From positions 96,740,599-96,804,598 of the forward strand of contig CM060911.1 of the NCBI GenBank assembly GCA_030737875.1: DNA of 64,000 nucleotides, read 5' to 3'. Made by a program: the position numbers and the translations under genes. Of this stretch, positions 26,457 through 38,564 are shown one piece after another. Under the pieces are notes generated by a model. The model was not told the DNA's origin, made no database searches, and saw nothing but the letters and a program-made list of their open reading frames with translations. This DNA comes from Allium sativum (taxonomy: Eukaryota > Streptophyta > Magnoliopsida > Asparagales > Amaryllidaceae). Each line of letters opens with the position of its first letter. The first letter of the stretch is position 1.

Positions 26457-26522
<66 letters not shown>
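26457..26522. repeat. (AT)33 microsatellite
   Basis: 66-bp pure AT run in the family B 5' LTR, interrupted or shorter in the sister LTRs. Confidence 0.9.
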
Positions 26523-26528
<6 letters not shown>

Positions 26529-27263
26529 ATGGCCTGAATAGAACGCGCCGCGCCGCGGCAGTTCGTGAATTTCGACCATTTATTTACAACAGACATTACG
26601 GGAGATCCGACCGTCGGATTCTCCAAAAACCGGAACCGTTGGGTTCGTATCGAAAGGAGCTTTCTAACGAATATTAGGAATTTGTAATCTAACGGTTGGA
26701 TTTGGAGTTACGTCCAAATCAAATTTGAAAAAGGTCGCTGCAAGTGCAGATGGCCATTGTTGGAAATCGATTGTACGGGCCTTCTTAAAATTATTAAAAA
26801 TAGTAATAATTTGTGTAAATTCATAAGAAATGATTTGAGAAAAAATGGGGTGAAAAACTCTATATTTGAAAAGAAAAAAAATGGATTTTTATCGAAATGA
26901 ACTAGTTTGGAACTAAATTTAAAACCCAATTATTTTTAAATAAATAAATTAGATTTAAAATGGGGTTTTAAATAATCGGAATTTCTAATATATTTGATTG
27001 GATTTGAAATGGGTTTATCGTGAACGGTGTTTTAAATAACACTAGTTCTTTAACCCGATAACAAATAGAATGTGATTTGGGTTTGTCGTGAACTGTTTTT
27101 TAAATAACACCTAGTTCTTTAACCCAGTAAAAGGAGTTTTAACGAATCTGCAATTAGGTTAAAATGTGAATCTATAATCTAAATTATCAAATTTAGAAAT
27201 GAGCGAGAATGGAGTATCGCCAGTTTTGCTCCAAAGCGATAGTTAAATCTTTAATTAGATTTG

Positions 27264-27268
27264 AACGT
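27264..27268. repeat. Target-site duplication (left) of solo LTR
   Basis: AACGT, repeated at 30410-30414. The uninterrupted site is visible in the sister LTR at about 62400. Confidence 0.9.
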
Positions 27269-30200
27269 TGAAACACCCCACCTCCGTTAGGGTCACTCTC
27301 AAAGGGAATGCCCTAATTTCGGTGGAGGTTTATAAGTACAAGTCACAGATATACAAGACAGATATAAGAACACATATTTGTAAACAGCGGAAGAACAACA
27401 AACTTTATTTCATAAAGTCAAATACGTGTTACAACAACATCCTTTCCAATAACATAACATAACACTTTCATAATCTGTCTTGAGTACATTATTTTAAAGA
27501 AGCATAAATAAAACATAGATAAACTGCCAAAGCCCCCATAGTGGATTGTCCAAAGCCATAGTTCAAAACAGGAAAGTCCAAGCAATACATTTCTCTTCTT
27601 CAAGCTGGATGCTAAGGTTGGTCAAGCTGCTGTGTTCCCTCCCTGTGGACCTGGGGGGGGGGGGGGAACGGAAGAAAAGAAGACGAAAGGAAAGCAGAGT
27701 CAGACATAAAGCCTGAGTAAGTCTAGTACTATTTTGTCTATGAATAAAGAAATGGGTATGATAAGTATAAACAGCAAGTGGGCATGCATTATAACTTGGT
27801 TAAGTTGTCTAGGGTCGAATATACTATCGTACCCCATGTTAATCTCTGAACCCATATGAACTAGTTTCCAATTGGCACCCCATGATCAGGGTGAAGTGAT
27901 CCATTCTATGATGATCGGCTCCTACTCGCATAGTTACATGTGTCTTACGGCCCCCGATGTCGTAGTTACCTATGCTGGTCCCACCATGGGGTGTATCAAG
28001 TCCCATAGTGGCAACCCGACACAACCTTAGAGTGCACAGGTATGCTACTGGTGTCCAGTGCCTTATTTTTCTGCACCGGAGTGTGTGCACGCCCGCACTA
28101 CGTTAGAATCTACACTGCTACACCACCGCCGTCGATTTGACCTCTTACAATCAGCCCAGTAATCGTGCCCCACCCTGCCTAGTTTCAGGGTATCCTAATA
28201 CACCTTCTAGGGTTACTGCTGAAAAGGGTCCCCCGTTACTAGGTTTTCTATCTCTAACCAACATGCTAAGTTGGTTAAGTGTTTCCTAACCTAACCCCCA
28301 CCAGCCCGTTTAGTTTAGCATGTTCCATTTTGATTAAGTCTTTAGTTCACTTAATCCTAACAATCCTGACTCAGCCTTAATTGTCTTATTAAGGCCCTGA
28401 CCTGTCACATTAGACAGGTATTGTTGTGGCTGCCTGTTGCCGGTTGGTTCCGGGCAGTCTTACGCCACAACTCAGTCTAACCTCGGTTCCTTATTGGGCT
28501 CCATGTTTAACCTCCCACATTGGATAGGTATTGTTGTGACTACTGGACAGCCGGGCGGTTCCGGGCAGGTTTACATCACAACTCAATCCAACCTCGGGTT
28601 AAACACATCGTATTTTCTACATTTACATATCTTGTCTTTCTTCTTTATTTTCTTATATGTAAATATTTGCGGCCCATTATTAAGTTAATGGTGTAAAGGT
28701 TACACCAATCATGGGCCCAACCCATACTTGAACTTGGGCCCTTCTATTTTATATTTTCATTCATTAGTAATTTTAACCCAACGTTATTTTCCCCCGGTTT
28801 ACAAGTCCGTTTATTATATATATTGGGCTTAGCCTTTTAAAGTCCAATTTAGCCATGCGAAAAGGAGAGGCTTAAAGCGTGATACACAAAGAGGGGAATG
28901 TGAGCGCATGAACTTGCAATATGACATTGGAAATACAAAATAGAAACTGGTGTACTTGCATAGTAATGACATACTTTGTTCATAAAGCATAAGTGACATG
29001 AATCAAACCATGTAAACTTGCATAGGCTTAACTACAACATAAACCTATATTTTATTTAGGCATAATATCAAACATAAGCATGGCCTAAATATTCCTAACA
29101 TAAGCATGGCATAATGTCAAACATAAGCATGGCATAAATATTTCTAACATGAAATCATGATTCTTACTTTAGTCATGTAAACTTGCAAAGAGGGATTTTG
29201 AATCTAATCCTAACTATGTACCACATATGTCATCATATAATTATTATAAACAAGATAGCCTAAACCATGGATTTCAATTATGCCAAATATCATTCATAGC
29301 CTAGCCATATTCATAAGTTTGCAAATAGGTTTTCTAGTACAAAAGCATGGCTTAATACATGATGCCAAATTCTCAACATAATTTCATATGGATTATAATA
29401 ACCAAACTTGTTTTAATTACTTACAAATCGATTTATGCACAAAAATATACATCATGATGGCATAGTAGCAAAAGTCCAGACATGCATAAATTTCAACCAA
29501 CTACATACATGTAGCTTCAATATAGATTACATAATTTGCGAATATTCCAAACGTATACTTGCATAGAACTACCGCACGTAGTTCTTTATAATGAATAACA
29601 TAATTTTGCACAAATATGAATTACTTTATTATCCCAATTCAAGCATACGAATCAACACAGTTATTTATTCATACCAAAGTAATACTCTACTTACTATGGT
29701 GTGATGAATTCTCTAATTTAGGGATTGAAGACGCAAATTCCTTTGTTGAATTGATTGGCTTTAGGTTGCTTGAATTGCTTTAGGCCTTAGAACTTTCTTC
29801 CTAATTCTCTCTCTAGTTGGCGGCTACTCTTAGTCGTTCCTCAGCAACATGGCGGCTATGTTCTTAATTTTGAATGAATAGATTAGGGTTTAGTCTAGGG
29901 TTGTTTATATAGAGGTTATGAACTGATTAGGACCATTGATGTTGCTTGGATTGATCATAGCCATTCATTAGATAGAGAGACCAATTAGAACCCGCCACCT
30001 AGCCCTAATGACAAGGCAGACCACAGAGAATCGGCCAAACACAGACCTGGCCAGCCAGGTTGACTGGGCTCGACCAGGTCGACACCCCTGTCGACAGGGC
30101 TGTCGACAGCCCTGTCGACATGGGTAGCCCAGGTCGACCTGGGTGGCCTAGGCGGGTGTTTATCCGCCCTGGCCCATTGGGCCCCATTTTTAATTATTTT

Positions 30201-30409
30201 ATTCTGTTTGAATTTTAAATTTAATTCAAAACTTCCGAAGGCCATATCTTCTTCATACGGACTCCGTTTTTCGAAAAATCGGACTCTATTTCGCGTATTT
30301 TTCCGAGACGAACGCAATGGCGTATCCCGTTTCCCTTAGTTCTTTGATTTGAAATTAATTATACTTTAATTTGTTAATTTCACAGTTATAGAATTTTCGG
30401 GGTGTTACA
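27269..30409 (-). mobile_element. Reverse-oriented chromovirus-type solo LTR (3141 bp)
   Basis: On the minus strand it begins TGTAACACCCCGAAAATTC and ends GGGGTGTTTCA. It aligns with the 3.6-kb chromovirus LTR at 45641: the shared tract with GCGTTCGTCTCGGAAAAATA, the GTCGAC array, the GCCCGGAACC repeats and the terminal GGAATGCC block. There is no primer-binding site, polypurine tract or second LTR, and a perfect 5-bp TSD (AACGT) flanks it. This is the signature of unequal recombination between LTRs of a former full element. It is diverged enough from 45641 to be a different subfamily. A poly-G run lies at 27653-27666. Confidence 0.88.
30078..30138. repeat. Phased GTCGAC palindrome array (solo LTR copy)
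   Basis: GTCGAC at 30078, 30090, 30102 and 30114 (12-bp steps) and again at 30133. Homologous to the arrays at 45919 and 53305. Confidence 0.85.
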
Positions 30410-30414
30410 AACGT
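30410..30414. repeat. Target-site duplication (right) of solo LTR
   Basis: AACGT, the partner of 27264-27268. Confidence 0.9.
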
Positions 30415-32292
30415 GAAATGGTAATTAATTTTACCGATAACACCATAGTATTAGATATGGAGCATTACCAGTTTTGCTTCATGGGATGAATAGGTTGGGA
30501 TTGGGAAATAAAATAAATAATTACTTCGTTGTGGTTCGCTAATCGCGACTAGTTTGGAAAACCATAATTTGGTTTGAAATGACATCCAAAGGAAGATTAA
30601 AGGATAAATTTTAAAGAATTTATCTTGGATAAAATTAACGGGAACTTTTCCCTGAGAATATGAATTGGAATGAGGCGTATGTTGTGTTTGTGTAACATTC
30701 GTTTTAATATACGTGGGTTGTTCGGAAAGGCCGGGTTTATTCCCATTCTGAATAACCGATTCGACGATATGTCGAAAATGAAGACGGTGGTTGAAGGCCG
30801 GAAGTCTTCACATCGTTTGGATAATTACTGATGATCCTGATTGGGTTGTACACCCAAGAGGATGGAAATAGTTGGTGGTCGTCCAGACGTACTTGGAGAT
30901 GGATGGATATGCAAGGAAAGTGCCTCCAGTTTCATTCAGACCTCGAACGAACTTGTAAATGGATGGTGTGTCTGACATTGTATTCCTTTATATCGTATTT
31001 GTTGATCTCTGCTAAATATATATCTGTTTGGCGGCGGAGAATTTATTCTCTTGCTTAACGCCCTTCTCTGAGACATACAAGCTCAGAGATTATATATTGG
31101 CAGAAATCAGTGGTACGATATGGATTGATAGTGTGGCATGCTGAGATGCAGTGATCCAGACTTTTGTTGAAAAGCAAAGTTTGGTGGTTTATGATCAAAG
31201 CGCAGCTGATATAGCATGGCTTTGTGTACAGCGTTGATCCGCGAGCCTCACACCCCGGTATGGTGGTAAACTGGTGGTTTGATCAGTATGCTTTTTAGTG
31301 GATGGGCACCTAAGTGGTGTCGTGGATTCGGTCGACCGAGATGAGCCTAGTGCTCAGGGATATATAGAGTAGGCGGTGTTTTCTCTTGCTGGGACGTAAG
31401 CCGCGGTGGTACTCTGGTCCCAAATATGCCGATGTGCAGACGGCGTTTTCTCTTGTTGGGACATAAGCCGTGGTGAATTGCAATACACGATCGATCTTTC
31501 GAATCAGGATCCACCATGATGGAAATCCAATTTCCAATACATGTATTTCGGTTTTATTTGTAGAGCCTAGTATGGCAACATAGTGGGATGGGGCACTTAT
31601 GCCGTCTATGATTGATACTTATGATTTGAAGATATTTTATATAATATGCACTTATAATAGTATCAAATGATTTGTTTTAAACGTATGAAGCATTCTTGGC
31701 TATTATAAGGTAAAAACCCTATCCTCCGGCTTGCGTTGCATTGTGTGATGGGACCTGGGTCTTATAATAGCTTCATTTTTCTTTATTTAGCATTGCGCTG
31801 TTGTTTTATGCACTGGTGTTCTTGGGAGGAAACCCGTTCCGTGTTATACGGCGTGGTCCCTTGATTTACCTAACTTTGAAAATAAAGATAAATAACTGTT
31901 TTAGTTCTCACACCAGTCACATGACAGACCTGGAGTTTATTGTTTTAACCTAAACTCTGGGTGCCCCTATTTTCGACACGGGCAGTTAGTAGTTTTGGTT
32001 TTGCAGATTTATATTCACAGGATCCTGGTTTACAGCTGGAATGATATCCGGAAAGCTTTGTATCCGTATATCTCTTCTAGTTGTGTATTGTATTATTTTC
32101 CGCTGTGATGTATTTAAATGTAATTTAAATCTCTGATATTTCTGTGTAATATTCATTTATACTCTATATATTCTTGTATTCTGGTGCATTGTTGTAATAT
32201 ACAATGAAATGTTCTTCTGTATGTGTTCTGTTGTGGCTTATTCTCGAACTATCCGCGCTTTCCTCACCGGGGAAGTTACGGGTCTTTACAGT

Positions 32293-32304
32293 TGGTATCG
32301 GAGC
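32293..32304 (+). other. Primer-binding site of family B (variant)
   Basis: TGGTATCGGAGC, two bases after the LTR end. It has one change (A to G) from the usual initiator-Met site. Confidence 0.8.
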
Positions 32305-32985
32305 TTTGGTTTACAAAGCTCAGAGAACAAGACACATTAGAACCATACGAAAGAATTCATCAGAAATTGGATTAGTAATATCCAACGAGAATGACTCGTT
32401 AGAGATGGGATCAGTAGTATCCTAGAACGAGTGTGAAGAGTATATTTTTGAAAGTGAAAACAAGTTTTGTTTTGAAAATTTAAATCAATTATTCGTATTT
32501 GATTATTTATTTATATTGATGTGGACAATGCAGTATATAAAGATTTTGCATATACGTCTGATCCACGTGTATTCGAAGTTTTAATATACTGGATATATAT
32601 AGAATCACACTCTAGTCGCCCGGGGATGATACTGATAATTGTGATCACATTACCAGTATTTATGTTCGAGTGACGAAGGTGGGCTTTCTATATATTTCCT
32701 ATTGACTGGTGTGAGAACCAAAATTAGATAGGGCTTATTGTTGTGATTTGGCATCAAAAATCTGATTTTTTGACTATGTATCAAAGTTATGAATTTGGAA
32801 AGCTAATCAACTAATGGATTGATGTTTGTGTTGTTTATTTATTTGTTTGATAATTTTGAACCATTACGCATAATTGTATCAAATATTGAATTGTATTGAA
32901 AATTTGGTCGCATTTGCTTGCATATACTTGTACTTACATTGAACAGGTCATAGCAAGGAGGCTAGAGCAGAGAATAAAATTTGTT

Positions 32986-33198
32986 TGCCCGACAAATAGG
33001 TACATGTTTACTATAATTTACTGTTTTGTTTCGGTGATGATGATTTTATGAGCCTATTGGCTAGCCGCTTGGCTTTTTCTTTTTCTTTTTGAGATCAGAA
33101 GGCCTATATGGCAATTTCGGGATTTTCCCGTGGCTCCCGGTGCAGGGGAGGTTATGGCGAAATTTTTCGAAAATTTAGGGTGTTAGCCAAATTTTTGA
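32986..33198 (+). other. Conserved internal cassette shared with family A (family B copy)
   Basis: Counterpart of 10474-10671, with TTTATGAGCCTATTGG, TAGCCGCTTGGCT, AGAAGGCCTAT and GGCGAAATTTTTCG followed by GGTGTTAG in the same order and spacing class. Confidence 0.7.
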
Positions 33199-33312
33199 AG
33201 AATTTGAGAATTCTCAGAAACTGAAAATTTGGAGAATGGAAGCCAGACCGAACGTAGAGTTGATTAATCAAACCACTTTCGACTTTGTTCCTTTTCGGGG
33301 ACGAAAAGTTTT

Positions 33313-33325
33313 AAGTGGGGGAGAT
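33313..33325 (+). other. Polypurine tract of family B
   Basis: AAGTGGGGGAGAT directly before the 3' LTR start TGTAACAACC. Confidence 0.8.
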
Positions 33326-34896
33326 TGTAACAACCCGAAAATCTGGGCCAGTTTAAAATTTTTATTTTGGCAATTTTAGCGAAATTTGATTATTTAAATT
33401 GAATTATTTTAAATAATATCGACGAGGAAATTTCTTTTGAATGAAATTCAATCGTATATAGTTATATAGATTGACGTTAGAATATAAATAATTATATATA
33501 ATTAAAAAAGGAATTGAAAATGGCGCGGTAGTTCGATAATTCGATTTCAAACTTCAATTGAATGTACCGGGTGCAAAACATTCCGGATTTTAGCGAAACC
33601 AAAAATAATAGGATCTATTTGGGAATATCTTTCCAACGAATCCGAAAAATTGAAATTTCATAGCGGGGATAAAAAGATATGTCCAGTTGAAAATTCTGAA
33701 TAGTCGCTATGGAATTCAGGCCCTTAAAAATGGAAATTTTGCAAACGACCTCTGATTTCGACGAAACCACTTTTGTTGGATCCGTGATGTCAAGTTATTG
33801 CTAGATTTCAAATTTCATAATTTTTCGAATCAATATGTGAGCGTGGCAAAGGAAAACGCGTTTGACCAGTTTTAGTTGATTTTAATCGACTGGAAAATGG
33901 CCATTTTTCAAACAGTCTCAGAATTCGACGAAACTAGTTTTGTTAGGACCGTATCGTCAATACGAAGCTAGAAATAATTTTTTTGGAATTTTCTGAATCA
34001 GTATGTGACCCCGGTAATTTAAAATGTACGTTCAAATTGAATATATACTGATTTATATTTTAATCATGATGGAAACTGATCGTAACGGTCGAATTGGCCT
34101 GCGATACATATCCCATTGTGTTCGAAATGAGGGTAATTAGCTAGGGGCGACAGTCGTTGGGGTTGATTTGGAGTACGTATGTAAAATCTCGTTTATTGGA
34201 ATTAAATAATAACTTAATATATATACACCCTTTTGAAGCGGTCAAAACCCTTGTTCTTTGAGATGCCGTGGTCAGCGTTTTGACCTGCGCCCCCAAAAAG
34301 AAATCAACGGCGATTTCTTTTTCAAATCAATCCCTCGTTCAAACTGAAAATCCACACATCGATCCACGAAACCCTAAGTACAAATCTCCTTAGCGTGGAG
34401 AGGTCCTTCAATCTAACGGGTGGGATGTTATTTAGAGGCGTGAGAAACCAGTAATCAGCCCTCAAAACCGTCCAGTTCAGGCGAGTTTTCAGCGCCGTTC
34501 AGGCGAGCGAGTTCGCTAGAACTCTGGCGATAGGTGGCGGCCTCCGAGGTGCAGACCGTCGTGGCATTGGATCATCCTCCGGCGCAGTGTTCTGATGGCA
34601 ATTCCGAACCCTAGAACTCGAGCTGATGGGTTCAACGCAAGGGAAGAACGACAGACTGTTCTGTGGAGGAAGAAAGGTAGTTTTCTACTACATAAAAATT
34701 CAGTTTTAACATTTGAAAAATGCAGTTTTTTTATTTTTATATATAGAGTGATTCATATATATGATTTTGAAAAATAAAATAACTTTGTTTTGAAAAATAA
34801 AATAACTTTGTTTTGAAAAATAAAATAAATTTGTTTTAAAATATAAAATACCATTCATTTGAAAATATAAATAGCATGCCTTTAAAAATATGAATT

Positions 34897-34901
34897 ATAC
34901 G
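34897..34901. repeat. Target-site duplication (left) of Tat element
   Basis: ATACG, repeated at 59732-59736. The empty site is seen in the sister LTR. Confidence 0.92.
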
Positions 34902-35402
34902 TGTTGGCTCGCTTTTTGACCAAGCCACCCAGGATCATTCATAAGAAGAAAGCATGAAACCACGTTCTCTAAGAATATGAAGGAATGGATCGCATCATCG
35001 ACTCGCCCGATGACGGATCGCACGCTTTCGACTCGCCCACCATCGGATCGCATCTCGACGGATCGCCCCTATTTCATCAACGGAATGACACCTCTGTGCG
35101 ATCCGATCCATGCATATGTTGTTGCCCAGTATTGATCGATCTGATCCCCTGATGCGTGGCGAACCCCCTGACCTGTTCAAGCGTGAGCTAGTCTTCAACG
35201 ATCTGAGACGCACGGATCTAGCGACACGTGTCCCTAACCATCATTTGTACTAATTCTCCCCATCTGCACGATCCGATTTTCGAGCAGATCGCGACACCTG
35301 TCCACAACAGCTAATTTGACTATTTCCTCAACGGTGGCAATGCGATCCGATGTTCTCGGGATTTGTGCCACGTGTAACCACGACCCGCCTGACAAAATCA
35401 GC

Positions 35403-35410
35403 TATAAATA
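35403..35410 (+). promoter_or_regulatory. TATA box of Tat LTR promoter
   Basis: TATAAATA in a GC-richer context, about 350 bp upstream of the gag ATG. The same site lies in the 3' LTR at about 59461. Confidence 0.6.
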
Positions 35411-35544
35411 GCACGGAGCTTGGCATTTTTTGGGATCTTTTGGCAATATTGAGTACTGAATCCGCCATTGTTGTCAAAATACTAAAATATCGAGAGAAAT
35501 CCTTGATTGTATTAGCTTTCAAAGTATAATCAATAATATATAAA

Positions 35545-35574
35545 GTGGACGTAGGCTCGTTAACGCCGAACCAC
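35545..35574 (+). other. Hairpin motif in Tat LTR (R/U5 region)
   Basis: Outer stem GTGG/CCAC, internal loop ACGTA opposite GAA, inner stem GGC/GCC. Repeated in the 3' LTR (59603-59632), and a compensated version lies just after pol (41989-42019). Confidence 0.6.
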
Positions 35575-35676
35575 TATAAATTCTGTGTGTTATTTCCTTT
35601 TTTCTCATTCTTCAGTTGAAACTCTATAAGCTTCAGAACAATTTGGGTGTTAGGTCCAAATTTTGATCTAACATTT

Positions 35677-35694
35677 TGGTGCTTTCACTGAGAG
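35677..35694 (+). other. Candidate primer-binding site of Tat element
   Basis: TGGTGCTTTCACTGAGAG, three bases after the LTR. The wording GGTGCTTTCA after the LTR is typical of Tat elements. I do not assign the tRNA. Confidence 0.6.
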
Positions 35695-35750
35695 GACAAT
35701 CCTAAAGTTTCACTATTCGGTTCTTTGAAGATTCCAGCGATTCGGATATC

Positions 35751-38558
35751 ATGGCTAGAAAAAGACCTAAGGAAGCACGAGCTTCACAGACCAACGAAAC
35801 AATTGAAGAGAGTGTGCACGAGCTGGGCAATGAAGAAACTCTGGATCGCGGGTCGCAGGGGGTGAACCGATCCAACGAAGACACCACGCTCCGAGCCGAC
35901 GAGAACGAAGCGATCCGGACTGCTGAAGGGGTTGTTACTCGATCCTGAGGGAACGCCTCACTCCCTCCGCACACTGCGACCGCGAATCGACCTCAAGAGG
36001 GCGCTGCGAGTCGCCACCCACGAACCGCAGCGATCCGAATTGATGATCAGACTACAACTCGACCTGGAAAGGAGCCTATGGCTCGCTCCTACCGTCCTGG
36101 CCCCTCTGCTCGTCCCGGCTCAAGCTCTTTGCGCATAAGAGAAAGTGATGATGATCAATATGATCCTGTTGCCACCATTACTGAGGGGGATCTCTCTCGA
36201 TTTTCCGAAATGTGGGAGAGGCTGTTTGATGAATTGGCTGCCCAAAGGCAGGAAAGCTCCGTCCTGCGACAAAATTTGACTGCTATGGATAGAAGACTTG
36301 ATGAGCTTGCGAGGCAAAGAACACCGCCAGTTCGTCCACTCACTCCAGGATATTCTTCTTCGTCTGAAGAATCACCGAGACCTCCGCGACGACCGTATGA
36401 GAGAGCCGAAAACATAGAGAAGCTTCGGTTCGGAGCCCTGCCATCACAGGAAGAAGAAGCGCTGGGGGCGGGGCCCTCAAATCGTTATGTGAACGATCAA
36501 GCCGCAGCTCCCAGGGCTCGAGATGTGGACAGTCCCGTACGGAACAGACTACCTCAGCCCCGTCGCCGCACACATACTCATGATAATAGGGGGCAACGAA
36601 GCCCTATCCGAGCCCCGGATTTCGTGACTGCTCCCGGAAGAGAGATTAGAGAACCCCGCCGAGCAAGAGGCACTGACCCTGAACCTCCTTTGACCAGCGC
36701 AAATGTTGCAGCCATGATCCACCAGATTCTGGCAGATAGTCGTGGACAATGGAATGAAGATTGGGGGATCGACCGCAGTCACACCCCTTTTACTGATGAT
36801 ATTTTGGACGCGACTTTTCCAATGCGTTTCAACATGCCACAAATGAACCGATATGCGGGTAGGTCTGATCCTGTCCAGCATCTGATGAGATACTCTTGGT
36901 CAATGACCGCTGCCGCAGCCTCTGGCGCTGTTAAGTGCAAAGCGTTTCCCATATTCCTGGAGGATGTGGCTTTGTTATGGTTTACTCGCTTGCCGGCGAG
37001 ATCGATTTCTAGCTTCAGGGAGTTGAGTGAGAAGTTCGTAGAACAATTCCGTATCTACGCACAAAGGACAAAAAGTGTGATCGATTTGTTCCTTGTCAAG
37101 CAGCGACCAGGCGAGAGTTTAAGGGTGTACCTGGATCGTTTCAATTTGGCCGCTACTGAGGTTAAAGATCCCCATGAACCGACCGTTGTCGCAGCACTAA
37201 TTGACAGAGTAGATAAAGACACTGAATTCGGGAGGTACCTGGCAGGCAAACTGGCCCACACGATAGAGTTATTCTACGAGAAAGCCAACGTACATTTACG
37301 CCGGGAAGAGGTATATGCTAACCGAAAGGCTAAAACAACCGATAAGGAGGAAATCCAGAGCAATGTCGCCATCAAACAGACGGGAGACAGCTCGGGGAAA
37401 GTTGAAGTTAATGTCGGAAATCAGAATCAGGGTGGTCGTCAGCCAGGTAACAACAATAATAATGGTAACGGCAACAACCGGAAGAGGAACCGAGGGAACG
37501 ACTCCCAGAGAATGACTCGTCCCAGGGCCTTTGAAAGTTATACACCAATAAATGATGCTCTGGAAAATATCTTCATGGATGCGTATGAAGTCCTCCAGAA
37601 TAAGAGGCCACCTCCCAGAGAGTCGACAGAGAAAGAGCGTGAAACAGGGAAGTTTTGTCTCTTTCATCAGATTCACGGCCATTCGACAAATGAATGCCGT
37701 CACTTAAGAGATGTAGTCGAAAGGCTGCTTCGAGAAGGAAAGTTAGATGAATACAGAATGACGCCCAGAGACAGGGGGCAAGCAATACAAGCCCCAAATC
37801 AGAACCAGAATCAACTTGCTGCTAGGCCGACTGCCCAGCAAAAGGGAAAGAACATTGTTATCAATACCGTAATCAGAGGACTTTATCTCGCCGGGCATAG
37901 TTCCAAGGCATTGGATCATTACGTCAATGCAGCCAAACAACACCTCGAAGTAGGGGAGTGTAGCAACCCCGAGGACAGCATCCCGGTGAAGCAACAAAAG
38001 ATGATGACTGATGATGTCGTCTTCCGAGAACGAGAAAGCATCGGAGTTCATGCTCCGACTGAAGATCCATTTGTAATTACAGTACCTATTGGACCAGCCA
38101 CTGTTCATAAGGTTTTAGTGGACAACGGGAGTTCTATCAACATTGTTTTCAAAAGGACATTTGATCAGATGAATCTCGAAATAAAAGACTTGAAGCCCTG
38201 CCAAGGATGGATCCGTGGATTCAACGGAGCATCCACCGCTCCAATGGGTTATGTAGAGTTACCAGTTACACTTGGGGAAGGAGAAAGCCAGAGAGTGAGA
38301 ATCCTTCCCTTCGTGGTTTTGGATGTTGAATCGCCCTACAATGCCTTCTTGGGCCGACCGGCCCTCGCAAAGTTTAGAGCCTGTATAGCCCCCTGGTGCT
38401 TGTTATTGAAATTCCCCACAGAAGCTGGCATTGGTATCGTCAGAGGGGATCAAGTTGCTGCGCGAGCATGTTATGTTGCCGAACTAAAGTTACTTCGCAG
38501 TGGAGGGGATATCGAAACTAAAGGCACTTCTCCCCCTACGGGGGCGGAGACCTTATAG
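35751..38558 (+). pseudogene. Tat gag-protease region
   Basis: Capsid precursor and aspartic protease of the retrotransposon. I place the start at ATG 35751, 77 bp after the LTR, because the frame from there is the same as the long frame beginning at 36078. A single TGA at 35946-35948 interrupts it. Numbering from 35751, a Retrotrans_gag-like capsid domain lies at about residues 360-525. A zinc knuckle of unusual CX2HX4HX4C form has C636, H639, H644 and C649. The protease active-site motif DNGSS starts at D791. The frame ends with TAG at 38556, followed in frame by CAA CCA. A GC hairpin (CCCCC-TAC-GGGGG, 38532-38544) sits just before the stop. The TGA makes this copy a pseudogene; the TAG may be a natural readthrough or splicing point. 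Confidence 0.9.
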
Positions 38559-38564
38559 CAACCA
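38556..38564 (+). promoter_or_regulatory. UAG-CAA-CCA: candidate translational readthrough site between protease and RT
   Basis: The stop and next two codons match the TMV-type readthrough consensus UAG-CAR-YYA. Upstream and downstream frames are the same, so suppression of one stop would join protease to RT. An intron across the stop, as reported in Ogre elements, is the alternative. Confidence 0.45.

Larger units (their letters stand above)
23026..32290 (+). repeat. Family B 5' LTR, split by a solo LTR
   Basis: Begins TGTAACAACCCG and ends GGTCTTTACA. The piece 27269-30409 is an insertion; without it the LTR is about 6119 bp. It carries the ~168-bp periodic motif array (23295-23801), a TATA run (23918-23927), a donor-like site (24376), AT-rich repeats (24470-24905), a few 27-bp units (26085-26240) and a 66-bp AT run (26457-26522). 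No gene. Confidence 0.88.
32291..33325 (+). other. Family B internal region, non-coding
   Basis: 1035 bp with no recognisable retroviral-type domain. Starts with the primer-binding site, contains the cassette conserved with family A (32986-33198), and ends with CGGGGACGAAAAG and the polypurine tract. Confidence 0.85.
34902..35673 (+). repeat. Tat element 5' LTR (772 bp)
   Basis: Starts TGTTGGCTCGC and ends GATCTAACA. It differs from the 3' LTR at about 19 positions by eye. TATAAATA at 35403-35410 is the likely promoter, putting the R region near 35435. It is rich in GGATCGC-type words. A hairpin motif lies at 35545-35574. Confidence 0.95.

Noticed and set aside
27269..30409. Possible complete element or host gene between the two AACGT duplications
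   Set aside because: It aligns end to end with a chromovirus LTR in reverse orientation and has no primer site, polypurine tract or second LTR, so it is a solo LTR.
36120..38108. Many minus-strand open frames opposite gag-protease
   Set aside because: Shadow frames of the gag-pol reading frame; no domain similarity.
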